A DNA stretch of 44,719 nucleotides, from assembly GCA_016235155.1 (NCBI GenBank), contig JACRLW010000140.1, positions 1-44,719 of the forward strand. The letters run 5' to 3'. This document shows positions 37,289 to 44,719 of the stretch, piece by piece. The position numbers and the translations under genes are program-made. The stretch is from Planctomycetota bacterium (GTDB lineage Bacteria > Planctomycetota > UBA1135 > UBA2386). Under the pieces are notes generated by a model, which was given only the letters and a program-made list of their open reading frames with translations, had not been told where the DNA came from and ran no database searches. Each line of letters starts with the position of its first letter. Position 1 is the stretch's first letter.

Positions 37289-38335
37289 ATGAACCACGAA
37301 CAGACCAACCACGGCTCTTCAGCCCGGACTCACGAGCCCGAGACCGAGATCGCGCTCGGCAAGGGCGTCGACCTGGGCACGGCCAACATCGCGGCAGCGG
37401 TGCAGAACGCGGACGGCAGCATCACGGTGACCCTGGAGCGCAACGCGTTCCTCGACATCGGTGACGACGTCTACTCCAAGAACATGCTCACCAAGCTGAA
37501 GGTGCCCTACGTGGTGCACAACGGCAAGCTGATCGTGATCGGGGAGTCGGCGTTCGAGCTCGCCAACGTGTTCGGCAAGAACACGCGCCGTCCGATGGCG
37601 GACGGCTTGATCAGCCCGGGCGAGGTCGATGCGCTCCCCGTGATGCGCATGATCATCAGCAAGGTCCTCGGCGAGCCGCGCGTGCCCGGCGAGACCTGCT
37701 GCTTCTGCATCCCCGCCGAGTCGCTCGACGTCGACAACAACGTCGTCTACCACCAGGGTCTCTTCCAGGGGATCCTGAGCAAGATGGGTTTCACCGCGCG
37801 GCCGATCAACGAGGCCCACGCGGTGATCTTCGCCGAGCTCGCGGACAACGACTTCACGGGCATCGGCCTGTCCTTCGGCGGCGGCATGGCGAACGCCTGC
37901 ATCGCCTACAAGTCGATCCCGTGCGTGCAGTTCTCGGTCGCGCGCGGCGGCGACTGGATCGACCGCAACGTCGCGCAGGTCCTCGGCATCAAGCAGAGCA
38001 AGGCCTGCTTCCTCAAGGAGCGCGGCGTCGACATCCGCGACCCGAAGAACCGTGAGGAGGAGGCGGTGACGATCTACTACCGCAACCTCATCAACTACGT
38101 GCTCCAGAACGTGAAGCACCGCTTCGAGTCGGGGCAGAACATGCCCTCGTTCAACGAGCCGGTGGACATCGCCTGCGCCGGCGGCACGTCGATGGTCGGC
38201 GGATTCATCGAGGTCTTCCGCGAGGAGTTCGGCAAGCTCGACTTCCCGATCCCCGTCGGCCGCATCTTCCGCGCGGACGACGCGTTGACCGCCGTCGCGA
38301 AGGGCTGCCTGGTCGCGGCCGCGATCGGTGAGTGA
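37289..38335 (+). CDS. divergent MreB/actin-like ATPase
   Basis: 348 residues from ATG 37289 (CAGGAG upstream). Actin-fold motifs: phosphate-1 GVDLGTANIAAAV (26-38), connect-1 INEAHAVIFAEL, phosphate-2 IGLSFGGGMANAC (192-204), adenosine motif IACAGGTSMVGGF (294-306) and connect-2 DDALTAVAKGCLVAAA. Phosphate-2 lacks the usual Asp, having SF instead, which is unlike standard MreB. No Hsp70-like substrate-binding domain and no amphipathic N-terminal helix are evident. It is not clearly MreB, FtsA, ParM or PilM. With the preceding coiled-coil gene it suggests a cytomotive filament system; function unknown. Confidence 0.7.
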   Translation: MNHEQTNHGSSARTHEPETEIALGKGVDLGTANIAAAVQNADGSITVTLERNAFLDIGDDVYSKNMLTKLKVPYVVHNGKLIVIGESAFELANVFGKNTRRPMADGLISPGEVDALPVMRMIISKVLGEPRVPGETCCFCIPAESLDVDNNVVYHQGLFQGILSKMGFTARPINEAHAVIFAELADNDFTGIGLSFGGGMANACIAYKSIPCVQFSVARGGDWIDRNVAQVLGIKQSKACFLKERGVDIRDPKNREEEAVTIYYRNLINYVLQNVKHRFESGQNMPSFNEPVDIACAGGTSMVGGFIEVFREEFGKLDFPIPVGRIFRADDALTAVAKGCLVAAAIGE

Positions 38336-38379
38336 GTTCCCCACCCGCTCACGCTGACCACGGCGGATGAAACGGTGGT

Positions 38380-38559
38380 CGGTGTTTCCAAGGAGCACGA
38401 CTCGCCCCTGACGCGTCGCGATCGCCCGGCGCCCATCAGGCGCCGAGGAGGGGGAGGCCGCGTGTCGCGGCCGACGTGGGGGAGGGTCAGCCTCCCCCAC
38501 CAGAAAGCAACCCGTTCCACAACGGCTCGCGTCGACCTTGGCGGACGGTGTTTCCAAGG
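38380..38559. repeat. segment bounded by 14-bp exact direct repeats
   Basis: CGGTGTTTCCAAGG occurs at 38380-38393 and again at 38546-38559. The second copy also forms a CCTTGG/CCAAGG hairpin with bases 38536-38541. The repeats bracket the three-hairpin region in the convergent gap and could be the boundary of a small mobile or repeated element. Confidence 0.5.
38427..38500. terminator. array of three perfect hairpins between convergent genes
   Basis: Three consecutive perfect stems: CGGCGCC/GGCGCCG with a 5-base loop (38427-38445), GGCCGCG/CGCGGCC with loop TGT (38456-38472), and GTGGGGGAGG/CCTCCCCCAC with loop GTCAG (38476-38500). None has a T-run on either strand. It probably serves as a bidirectional transcript end for the actin-like gene and the amidase gene, or as a structured RNA. 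The rest of this 255-base gap holds no ORF that I can support. Confidence 0.55.
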
Positions 38560-38590
38560 CGCCGACGACCGGCGCACCGCAAGGACGCGA

Positions 38591-41557
38591 TCAGCGGATC
38601 GTCGTCCGCGCCCAGTTCAGCACGTCGGTGATCGCTCCGCTCTGGGCGTCGAGCAGAAGTCCCGCGAAGTAGAGGTCGATCCCGGCGAGACCTGGGATCG
38701 GCGGCACGAGGAAGCTCGCGGTCGCGCGACCCTGCGCGTCGAGGTTGCCGAGGAAGTTGCCCAGCAGCGGGTTGCCCGGATCGAGCGTCGCGAAGAACAA
38801 GGCGTCGGGCGCGAGCCCGAGCACGAAGCCGCCGGGTAGTTGGATCGCCGGGGCCGTCGCCAGCGCGGCCATCAACCAGTGGATCGCGCCGCCGCGCGAG
38901 GGCACCTCGACCGCGAGCGACAGGGCGCTGCCGTTGAGCACCGACTCGGGCGCTTGGAGCGTCTGCGGCGCGAGCAGGTACCGCAGCGCGCGCTGCATCA
39001 CCTGGCCGCGCAGCGCGTCGTCGCGGATCGTCTCGATCGGGAAGCCGAGGTAGACGACGCGCGACGCACCGGAGTCGCGCTGGATCGCGGCACCCGTCCC
39101 CGTCGCGTACTCGAGCGCGAGCGACGACGACGCGTCCGCCGGAGCGAGCACGTCCGGATAGTCGACGTCGTAGGTCGGACCGCTGCCGTCGTCGAAGGTC
39201 CCGTTCGAGAGACCCGCGAAGATTCCGCCCGTGCGCGCGCGGAAGCCGTAGGTGCCGGCGTCGTCGGCGACGTAAGCCGCGCCGAGCACCTGCCGGTGGA
39301 ACGCGAGATCGCCGGCGCTGCCGCGCGCTTCGAGGTCCCAGCCGATCTCGGCGCCCGAGACGAGCAGGCGCCCGCCCGCCTGCGCGTAGTTCCGCACGAG
39401 GGTCTGCTCGTAGCCGCTGAAGCTCTCGTGCGCGGTGCTCTCCTCGCCGCAAGCCCAGTCGACGCAGCGGTAGTCGGCGAGCACGACCGCGCCGAGCTGC
39501 ACCGCTTCGTTGGACGCCGAATCGACGGCGAGCGAGAACGCGCGCGCCGCCTGCAGCGCGATCAGGTGGCGCGGGAGATAGTCGAAGGTGTTGTCGGGTT
39601 CCTTCACCGTGCGCTCGAGCCGGTCGAAGGCCTGCACCAGCAAGAGCGAGGCGCCGCCGTGATGCGTCGTCATCCCGCAGAGCACTTCGGTCGGGAACGA
39701 GCGGCCGCTGGCGTTCCATGCGCGCACGCGGAAGCACGCCGCGGTGCCGGGCGCGAGCGGACCGGTCGACCAGGCCGTCGCGGAGGTGCGCGCGACCTCG
39801 GCGAAGCCCTTGCCGTCCGCCGATCGTTCGATCGAGTACTCGGTCGCCCCGCTGCTGCCGTTCCACTGCACGGCGAGGCCGCGCGCGCCGTCCTGCACGA
39901 CGCGCATGGACGACGGCGGCTCGGGCGGGAAGGCAGCGCTCGACGAGAAGTAGCGCAGCACGCCGCGCGCCATCGCGCGCCCCGCGATGCGACGGAAGCG
40001 CGGATCGTGGAGCGCGCGGTGGTCGACGGAGCCCGGTGTGTCGTGGAACGCGAGCTCGACGAGCACGCCCGGCATCGTCGACAGGAGCCGCACCTCGCCG
40101 AAGTTCGCCTGCAGCTTGCCGCGGTCGGTCCAGCCCGGCTCGTACTCGGCGCGCAGGTCCGCGACGATCTGGTCGTGAACGCGCGCTTGCAGCGTGCTCG
40201 AGCCGGCCGTCGCGCCACCGTCATAGATGTAGGTGCTCGTACCGAGTCCGCCACCCGCGTTGGTGTGCAGCGAGACGAAGGCATCGGCGCCGCGCCACTC
40301 CGCGAAGCGCGGCCGCGTCGTCACGTCGTCATCGTTGTCCTGCCCGCCGCTGATCGAATCCCACACGCTGCTGGCCGCACCGCAGTACTGCGCCCAGTAG
40401 CGCGCCGCCTCGAGCCATTTCGCTCGCCCGCTGGTGCCCGCGCCGCGCGCGATCGTGCCGCGACCGCCGCCGGCGCGGATCGCGTCCGCGATCACCACGC
40501 GACCGGCCGGTGCGTCGGCGGAGAGCGCGACGGTCACGCCGTCCTGCGCGCGGAACCACCACTCGCCGAGGTACCGCCACGTCGAACCGTCGCTCGTCTG
40601 ATCGACGAGCACGACGTCAGTGCCGCCCGCATGGGTGATCTCGTAGCGCGCGGCCGTCGAGCGGTTCGTGCCGGAGCGGAACCACGCATACACGGGGTGG
40701 TTGCCGTCCGCGCTCACGCTCAGTCGCCAGGTCGCGCGGTCGGTCGCGCCGGGCGCGGTCGACGCGAAGCGGTAGCCGCCGCCCGCGTAGCCCGCGCTCG
40801 CCGAGGCGGTCCACGCTCCGCTAATGGCGAACGCCGGCGGCGATTGACCGTCGTCGGTGATCGTCTCGCTCTCGCTCTCGCTGCGCTCGCGGCAGGTCAG
40901 CACCGTCGCGCCGAGGTTCTCGAGGAAGGGAGCGAGCCAACGCAGCGTGATCTCGTTGGTGTGCACGTCCTCGATCAGGCCGTCGATGAGTCCGCGCTGC
41001 GTCGTCCACCCCAGCGAACTGTGCCAGTAGTAGCCGTGCCCGGCCGAGAGCGCGATCGTGCGTCCGGTCAGGGCTCCGTTCACCGTCGACTGGATCGCCG
41101 GACCGTTCGGATCGACGGCGCGCGCTTGCGGGCCGACCAGGCCGAGCAACTCGGTCAGCGGCGTGCGCCGGCCGTCGCGCCCGACGACGAACAGGTCGAC
41201 GGCGAACAGCGATGGGTCGAGTTGCAGCGCGGTCTTCGTCAGTTGCTCGATCGCGTCCTCGACGGTGCCGGAATCGATCGCGGGCAGGAAGCCCGCGTCG
41301 AGCGTGACGGCACAGCGGCCGTGCGCGACCGCGACCGCGAGCAACGTGGTACCCGCCGGAACCGCGCTCGTGTAGCCGGCGGCGCTCTGCGCGGCATCGG
41401 GTCCCGCGACGACGCGCGAGATCGCCGCGGCGACGCCGCGCACCGCCACCGGAACCACGGTGAGCTGGTGCTCGCGCCAGAGCAGGGCCTGCTGGGTGCG
41501 CGCGGGCGCGACGAGCATCGCGATCCAGACGACGACGAGGACGACGGCCTTGCGCAT
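38591..41557 (-). CDS. secreted multidomain N-acetylmuramoyl-L-alanine amidase
   Basis: 988 residues from ATG 41557. A signal peptide (1-22) is followed by a GerMN-like domain (about 60-130; VPAGTTLLAVAVAHG, VEDAIEQLTKTAL). The amidase_3 fold has zinc ligands that look like H174 (SAGHG), E196 and H431 (VSLHTNA), with catalytic E501 (VLVELAFHD). A golvesin-like beta domain (about 245-365) is inserted inside the amidase. Then follow a fibronectin-III-like module (about 545-640), a class-I-GATase-like domain (VRNYAQAGGRLLVSGAE), and the C-terminal module seen also in the kelch protein. It cleaves the peptide from MurNAc in peptidoglycan. It lies 38 bases after namZ, probably co-transcribed. Confidence 0.8.
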   Translation of the reverse strand: MRKAVVLVVVWIAMLVAPARTQQALLWREHQLTVVPVAVRGVAAAISRVVAGPDAAQSAAGYTSAVPAGTTLLAVAVAHGRCAVTLDAGFLPAIDSGTVEDAIEQLTKTALQLDPSLFAVDLFVVGRDGRRTPLTELLGLVGPQARAVDPNGPAIQSTVNGALTGRTIALSAGHGYYWHSSLGWTTQRGLIDGLIEDVHTNEITLRWLAPFLENLGATVLTCRERSESESETITDDGQSPPAFAISGAWTASASAGYAGGGYRFASTAPGATDRATWRLSVSADGNHPVYAWFRSGTNRSTAARYEITHAGGTDVVLVDQTSDGSTWRYLGEWWFRAQDGVTVALSADAPAGRVVIADAIRAGGGRGTIARGAGTSGRAKWLEAARYWAQYCGAASSVWDSISGGQDNDDDVTTRPRFAEWRGADAFVSLHTNAGGGLGTSTYIYDGGATAGSSTLQARVHDQIVADLRAEYEPGWTDRGKLQANFGEVRLLSTMPGVLVELAFHDTPGSVDHRALHDPRFRRIAGRAMARGVLRYFSSSAAFPPEPPSSMRVVQDGARGLAVQWNGSSGATEYSIERSADGKGFAEVARTSATAWSTGPLAPGTAACFRVRAWNASGRSFPTEVLCGMTTHHGGASLLLVQAFDRLERTVKEPDNTFDYLPRHLIALQAARAFSLAVDSASNEAVQLGAVVLADYRCVDWACGEESTAHESFSGYEQTLVRNYAQAGGRLLVSGAEIGWDLEARGSAGDLAFHRQVLGAAYVADDAGTYGFRARTGGIFAGLSNGTFDDGSGPTYDVDYPDVLAPADASSSLALEYATGTGAAIQRDSGASRVVYLGFPIETIRDDALRGQVMQRALRYLLAPQTLQAPESVLNGSALSLAVEVPSRGGAIHWLMAALATAPAIQLPGGFVLGLAPDALFFATLDPGNPLLGNFLGNLDAQGRATASFLVPPIPGLAGIDLYFAGLLLDAQSGAITDVLNWARTTIR

Positions 41558-41595
41558 GGGCGCGGAATGGTAGCGCCCGCGCGCGGGCGTCGCCG

Positions 41596-42792
41596 TCACG
41601 CCGGACGCGGGTAGAGCAGGGCGTCACCGACCTCGCGCCACCAACCGCTCGCGTCGACGGCGGCGATGCGATCGAGCGTTGCGCGGTCGGCGCCGGCGTC
41701 GATCGCCGTGCGCAATGCGGTTCCGCCGCTGAGGATGTCGATCGGCTGCTTTTGGGTCTCGTACTCGTACGGCGGCGCGCGCCACGCGAAGTCCCGCGGC
41801 GCGAGACGCCGGCACGCGGCGAGCAAGGCCAGCGTCGTGCGGTAGCTGCGCGCGGCGTGCGGCGCGAGCGGGTGGAGGAACACGCCGCTGCACGAACGAC
41901 CCGTGAACTTGTGGAAGGTCGGTTCGAAGCGCACCGGGCGGAGCGCGATCGACGGATCGGCGCCGAGTTCGCGCATCGCAATCGCGAGTTCGTGGCCGTC
42001 GAGCCACGGCGCTCCGCAGATCTCGAACGGCGTGGTCGTGCCGCGGCCCTCGGAGAGGCCGGTGCCTTCGAGCAGCACCTGCCCCGGATAGACGAGCACG
42101 CCTTCGAAGCGCGGCAGGTTCGGCGAGGTCGGCACCCAGCTCCGGCCGGTCGCGGACCAGAGCATGTCGCGGCGCCACCCGGACATCGGCACGACTTCGA
42201 GTTCGACGCCGGGCACGTGTTCGCGCGCGAACCAGCGCGCGAGTTCTCCGATCGTCAGCGCATGTCGCATCGGGATCGGCAGCAGACCGACGAAGCTCGT
42301 CTGCGACGGTTCGAGCCGTGGCCCCTCGACGATCTCGCCGCCGAGCGGGTTGGGCCGATCGAGCACCAGCACCGGCACGCGCTGCGCGGCGCAGGCGCGC
42401 ATCACGAGCAGCAGCGTCCAGACGTAGGTGTAGACCCGCGTGCCGACGTCCTGCAGGTCGACGACCACAAGGTCGAGACCGTCGAGCATCGCCGGCGTCG
42501 GTTCGCGGTGATCGGCGTAGAGGCTGTGACAGGGCACGCCGAGCCGCGCGTCGCGCGTGTGTGCCGTCTCGATCATGTTGTCCTGCTGCTCGGACCACAG
42601 TCCGTGCTGCGGCCCGAACAACGCGGCGAGCTTGCCGGGGAAGTGCTCGGCGAAGGCGTCGTGCGCGCCGCGGAACCCCGAGTCGACCGAAGCCTGGTTG
42701 AGGAGCAGGCCGACCCGGCGCGCGAGCAACAGGCGACGCGGCGGCGTCGCGAGGCAACGTTCGAGTCCGAGGGCGAAATCGCAAGAACCCAT
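41596..42792 (-). CDS. NamZ/DUF1343 family protein, probable exo-beta-N-acetylmuramidase
   Basis: 398 residues. Family signatures: RVGLLLNQASVD, FGPQHGLW, DLQDVGTRVYTYVWTLLL, LDRPNPLGG, and LSEGRGTTTPFE. Characterised members (NamZ) remove terminal MurNAc from peptidoglycan fragments for recycling. The gene sits 9 bases after the HEAT gene stop, so the three minus-strand genes are likely one operon. No N-terminal signal peptide is apparent, so this copy may act in the cytoplasm. Membership is confident, while the activity of this homologue is inferred. Confidence 0.85.
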   Translation of the reverse strand: MGSCDFALGLERCLATPPRRLLLARRVGLLLNQASVDSGFRGAHDAFAEHFPGKLAALFGPQHGLWSEQQDNMIETAHTRDARLGVPCHSLYADHREPTPAMLDGLDLVVVDLQDVGTRVYTYVWTLLLVMRACAAQRVPVLVLDRPNPLGGEIVEGPRLEPSQTSFVGLLPIPMRHALTIGELARWFAREHVPGVELEVVPMSGWRRDMLWSATGRSWVPTSPNLPRFEGVLVYPGQVLLEGTGLSEGRGTTTPFEICGAPWLDGHELAIAMRELGADPSIALRPVRFEPTFHKFTGRSCSGVFLHPLAPHAARSYRTTLALLAACRRLAPRDFAWRAPPYEYETQKQPIDILSGGTALRTAIDAGADRATLDRIAAVDASGWWREVGDALLYPRPA

Positions 42793-42801
42793 GCGTCCCG
42801 C

Positions 42802-44719
42802 TCAGCGATCGCCGATGCGTTTGCTGCGGACGAAGTTCGTCACGAAGCGGAACGCGGAGAGGTCCGGCACGTTGCGCGCCGCGCGCGGCGAGGTCTGCCA
42901 GTAGCCCTCCTTCTGCGACGCGCGCCAGGTGGCGTAGTCGAGGCCCATGTGGTCGATCGCGTACGCTTGCCGCTCGCGTTCGTTCTTCAGGCCCTGCGCG
43001 ACCTCGAGCCCCTGGAGATCGAAGTGGTTGACGGAGTCGAGGATCACGCCGTGCCCCGACTCGAACCACGCGGCGAGATTGCCGCTGCCGTGGCGTTCGG
43101 CCGCGTCGGGACTGTCGACGAGGACCTCGGCGACCTCGGGATCGAGCACCTCGATCAGGTGCGCGCCCTCGAGGTGGTAGATCGGCACCACACCGTCCTG
43201 GAACACGCCGCGGAGGAAACCGCTGTCGGGGCGACACGCCGCGGCGCGTACGTCGTCGAGCACTTCGCCGGCCGGGGTCTCGAACTTCCGCACGACGCTC
43301 GGGTGGAGCTTCTCGATCGTCTGCGACAAGGCCCAGCACGAACCGAACAGGTAACCACCCGTGCGCACGAACCAGGTCAACGGCTCGACGTCGCTCTCCT
43401 CGATCTCGCCGGTGCAGTTCGCGACGAAGATCGCTTCCGGGTGCAGTCCCGCGGTCGAGACGAGGTTCGCCTCCGTCGTGCGATGCGCGATGGTCAGCCG
43501 CTCGAGCAGGTGTTCGATGTGATCGCCGCGGCTCGTGAACACGACGACATCGAGGCCGCGGTAGATCTCGCTGTCGGGGACTTCGTAGCCGTACTTCTTC
43601 TGCCGTTCGATCGACTCCCGCCGGTCGCGGAACAGGTGCTTGCTCCCGTTCGCGTCCCACCACGCGCGCCAGGCCTTCGGATCGGCGCCGATCTCGGTCT
43701 GTCCCGCGATCTCGTGCAACGCGGCGAGCGCTGAACGGGCGACTGTCGGGGTGCCGTCCCCGAGCATTCCGATCAGGGGTTCGACGACCGTCGCGCGGTT
43801 CATGTGCATCAAGCCGATCACCGCGGCGCCGCGGTGCGTCCATCGCTCGTGGCGCAGGCCGTCGAGCAGGGGCGCGAGCGCGTCGTCATGGCCGGTCTTG
43901 CCGAGCGAGACGAATGCGGCGCAGGCGACGAACCAATCGGGATCGCGCGCGCCGCCGGTGAGGGCCGGCACCGCACCTCGGGTCTTCGGCCGGCCGAGCC
44001 GCACCGCCGCGCGCTCGCGCACGTTCGGGTCGTGGTCCTTCGCCAGGGCGTCGGCGACCCACGCCGCTTCGTCCGGTGCATCGACTCCGCGCAGCGCGAC
44101 GACGCTCTCGAGCAGCTGCACGCGGGCGTGACCGATGTTCTCCTTGGTGAAGCGGGCCAGCGCCGCTGCCAGCGCGTCGTCGCCGCCGATGTCGCGGAGC
44201 GCCTTCGCGGCGGCGGCGCGCGGGCGGGCGTCGGAGGCGTCGAGGCAGGGCGCCAGCAGTTCGACGGCGATCTTCTGTTCGAGGGGCGGGGACTCGCCGC
44301 TCGCGAACGTCGCGGCGAGTTGCGCGCGGCGCACGAGCGCGACGGCCGGGGACGCGAGCCGCGTGAGGACCGCGCGCGCGCGCGACGCCGCCTCGGCGGG
44401 CGTCGCCGCGACCCACGCGCGCGCGGCCGCGAGAGCGCGTCGCTCGACGACGTCGTTCTGCGGCGGACCCGCGAGCAGTTCGAGCAGGGGCTCGCCGTCC
44501 TCGTTGCGGGGTGCGACGCGCACCGCATCGAGCGCCCGACACCGCAGCACGAGTGATGGTTCGGCGAGCAAGGTCTTCAAGGTCGCGGCGCGGTCGGTCG
44601 CGCACTCGAGCCACGCGGCGGCGGCGGCTTCGCGCGTCGCGGCGTCCTCGGCGCGCACGAGCTTCTGCAGGCGATCGGCCTCGACGAGTCCGCTGCGGCC
44701 GCGCGCGACGATCGCGAGC
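42802..44719 (-). CDS. HEAT-repeat protein with C-terminal GATase-like domain (5' end outside window)
   Basis: The reading frame is open to the window edge; GTG 44658 is probably internal. The visible about 638 residues start with HEAT repeats to about residue 330 (RLGRPKTRGAVPALTGGARD, GGDDALAAALARFTKEN). A domain beginning at LDVVVFTSRGDHIEHLLERL follows, with WFVRTGGYLFGSCWALSQTI and GHGVILDSVNHFDLQG. That arrangement recalls ThuA or class I glutamine amidotransferase-like folds, but no Cys-His-Glu triad is assured. Function unknown; it may be an envelope protein of the peptidoglycan cluster. Confidence 0.7.
   Translation of the reverse strand, partial: LAIVARGRSGLVEADRLQKLVRAEDAATREAAAAAWLECATDRAATLKTLLAEPSLVLRCRALDAVRVAPRNEDGEPLLELLAGPPQNDVVERRALAAARAWVAATPAEAASRARAVLTRLASPAVALVRRAQLAATFASGESPPLEQKIAVELLAPCLDASDARPRAAAAKALRDIGGDDALAAALARFTKENIGHARVQLLESVVALRGVDAPDEAAWVADALAKDHDPNVRERAAVRLGRPKTRGAVPALTGGARDPDWFVACAAFVSLGKTGHDDALAPLLDGLRHERWTHRGAAVIGLMHMNRATVVEPLIGMLGDGTPTVARSALAALHEIAGQTEIGADPKAWRAWWDANGSKHLFRDRRESIERQKKYGYEVPDSEIYRGLDVVVFTSRGDHIEHLLERLTIAHRTTEANLVSTAGLHPEAIFVANCTGEIEESDVEPLTWFVRTGGYLFGSCWALSQTIEKLHPSVVRKFETPAGEVLDDVRAAACRPDSGFLRGVFQDGVVPIYHLEGAHLIEVLDPEVAEVLVDSPDAAERHGSGNLAAWFESGHGVILDSVNHFDLQGLEVAQGLKNERERQAYAIDHMGLDYATWRASQKEGYWQTSPRAARNVPDLSAFRFVTNFVRSKRIGDR

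Noticed and set aside
38840..41614. 924-codon open frame antisense to the amidase
   Set aside because: Same GC-driven shadow effect; the amidase on the other strand has clear domains and a signal peptide.

Overview
This 44.7 kb window is very GC-rich, gene-dense bacterial chromosome with tightly packed, often overlapping genes and frequent GTG/TTG starts. The best guess is an uncultured member of Planctomycetota. The support is indirect: large secreted kelch/HEAT proteins, a Gly/Leu/Pro-rich C-terminal module shared by two secreted proteins, TPR plus RNA polymerase alpha-CTD fusions, a divergent actin-like protein, and a scattered housekeeping gene order. No rRNA, tRNA, CRISPR array, prophage or insertion sequence was seen. 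No gene-free stretch exceeds about 260 bases.

Layout. 1-10.2 kb: the end of an ABC-F ATPase, a secreted kelch-type protein, purQ-purL (purine synthesis, with a PurS-like duplication fused to PurL), accA, and an ECF sigma / zinc anti-sigma / secreted PDZ protein operon. 10.2-16.1 kb (minus): a HEAT-repeat exported protein followed by tig-clpP-clpX-rlmN (protein folding, proteolysis, ribosome modification). 16.3-25.8 kb: mnmG, a TlpA-like thioredoxin-fold protein whose first active-site Cys codon is an in-frame TGA (probable selenoprotein), an SGNH hydrolase, ruvA, a TPR protein ending in two RNA polymerase alpha-CTD domains, a family-4 glycosyltransferase, murA behind two strong hairpins, and a small secreted protein. 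25.8-35.3 kb: a polytopic GT-C-like membrane protein, ffh-rpsP, a degenerate endonuclease III-like protein, maf, rpmE, prfA, a four-TM protein, prmC, and a PilZ protein. 35.4-38.3 kb: ssb, a long coiled-coil protein and a divergent MreB/actin-like ATPase. 38.6-44.7 kb (minus): a peptidoglycan-directed cluster with a HEAT protein (cut by the window end), a NamZ/DUF1343 muramidase and a mosaic N-acetylmuramoyl-L-alanine amidase.

How they fit together. Most genes are core information processing (translation termination, SRP, tRNA/rRNA modification, recombination), cell wall synthesis and remodelling (murA, amidase, NamZ), and envelope proteins. The most interesting points are the likely selenocysteine-containing TlpA homologue, the TPR/alpha-CTD protein, the coiled-coil plus actin-like pair, and several structured intergenic regions.
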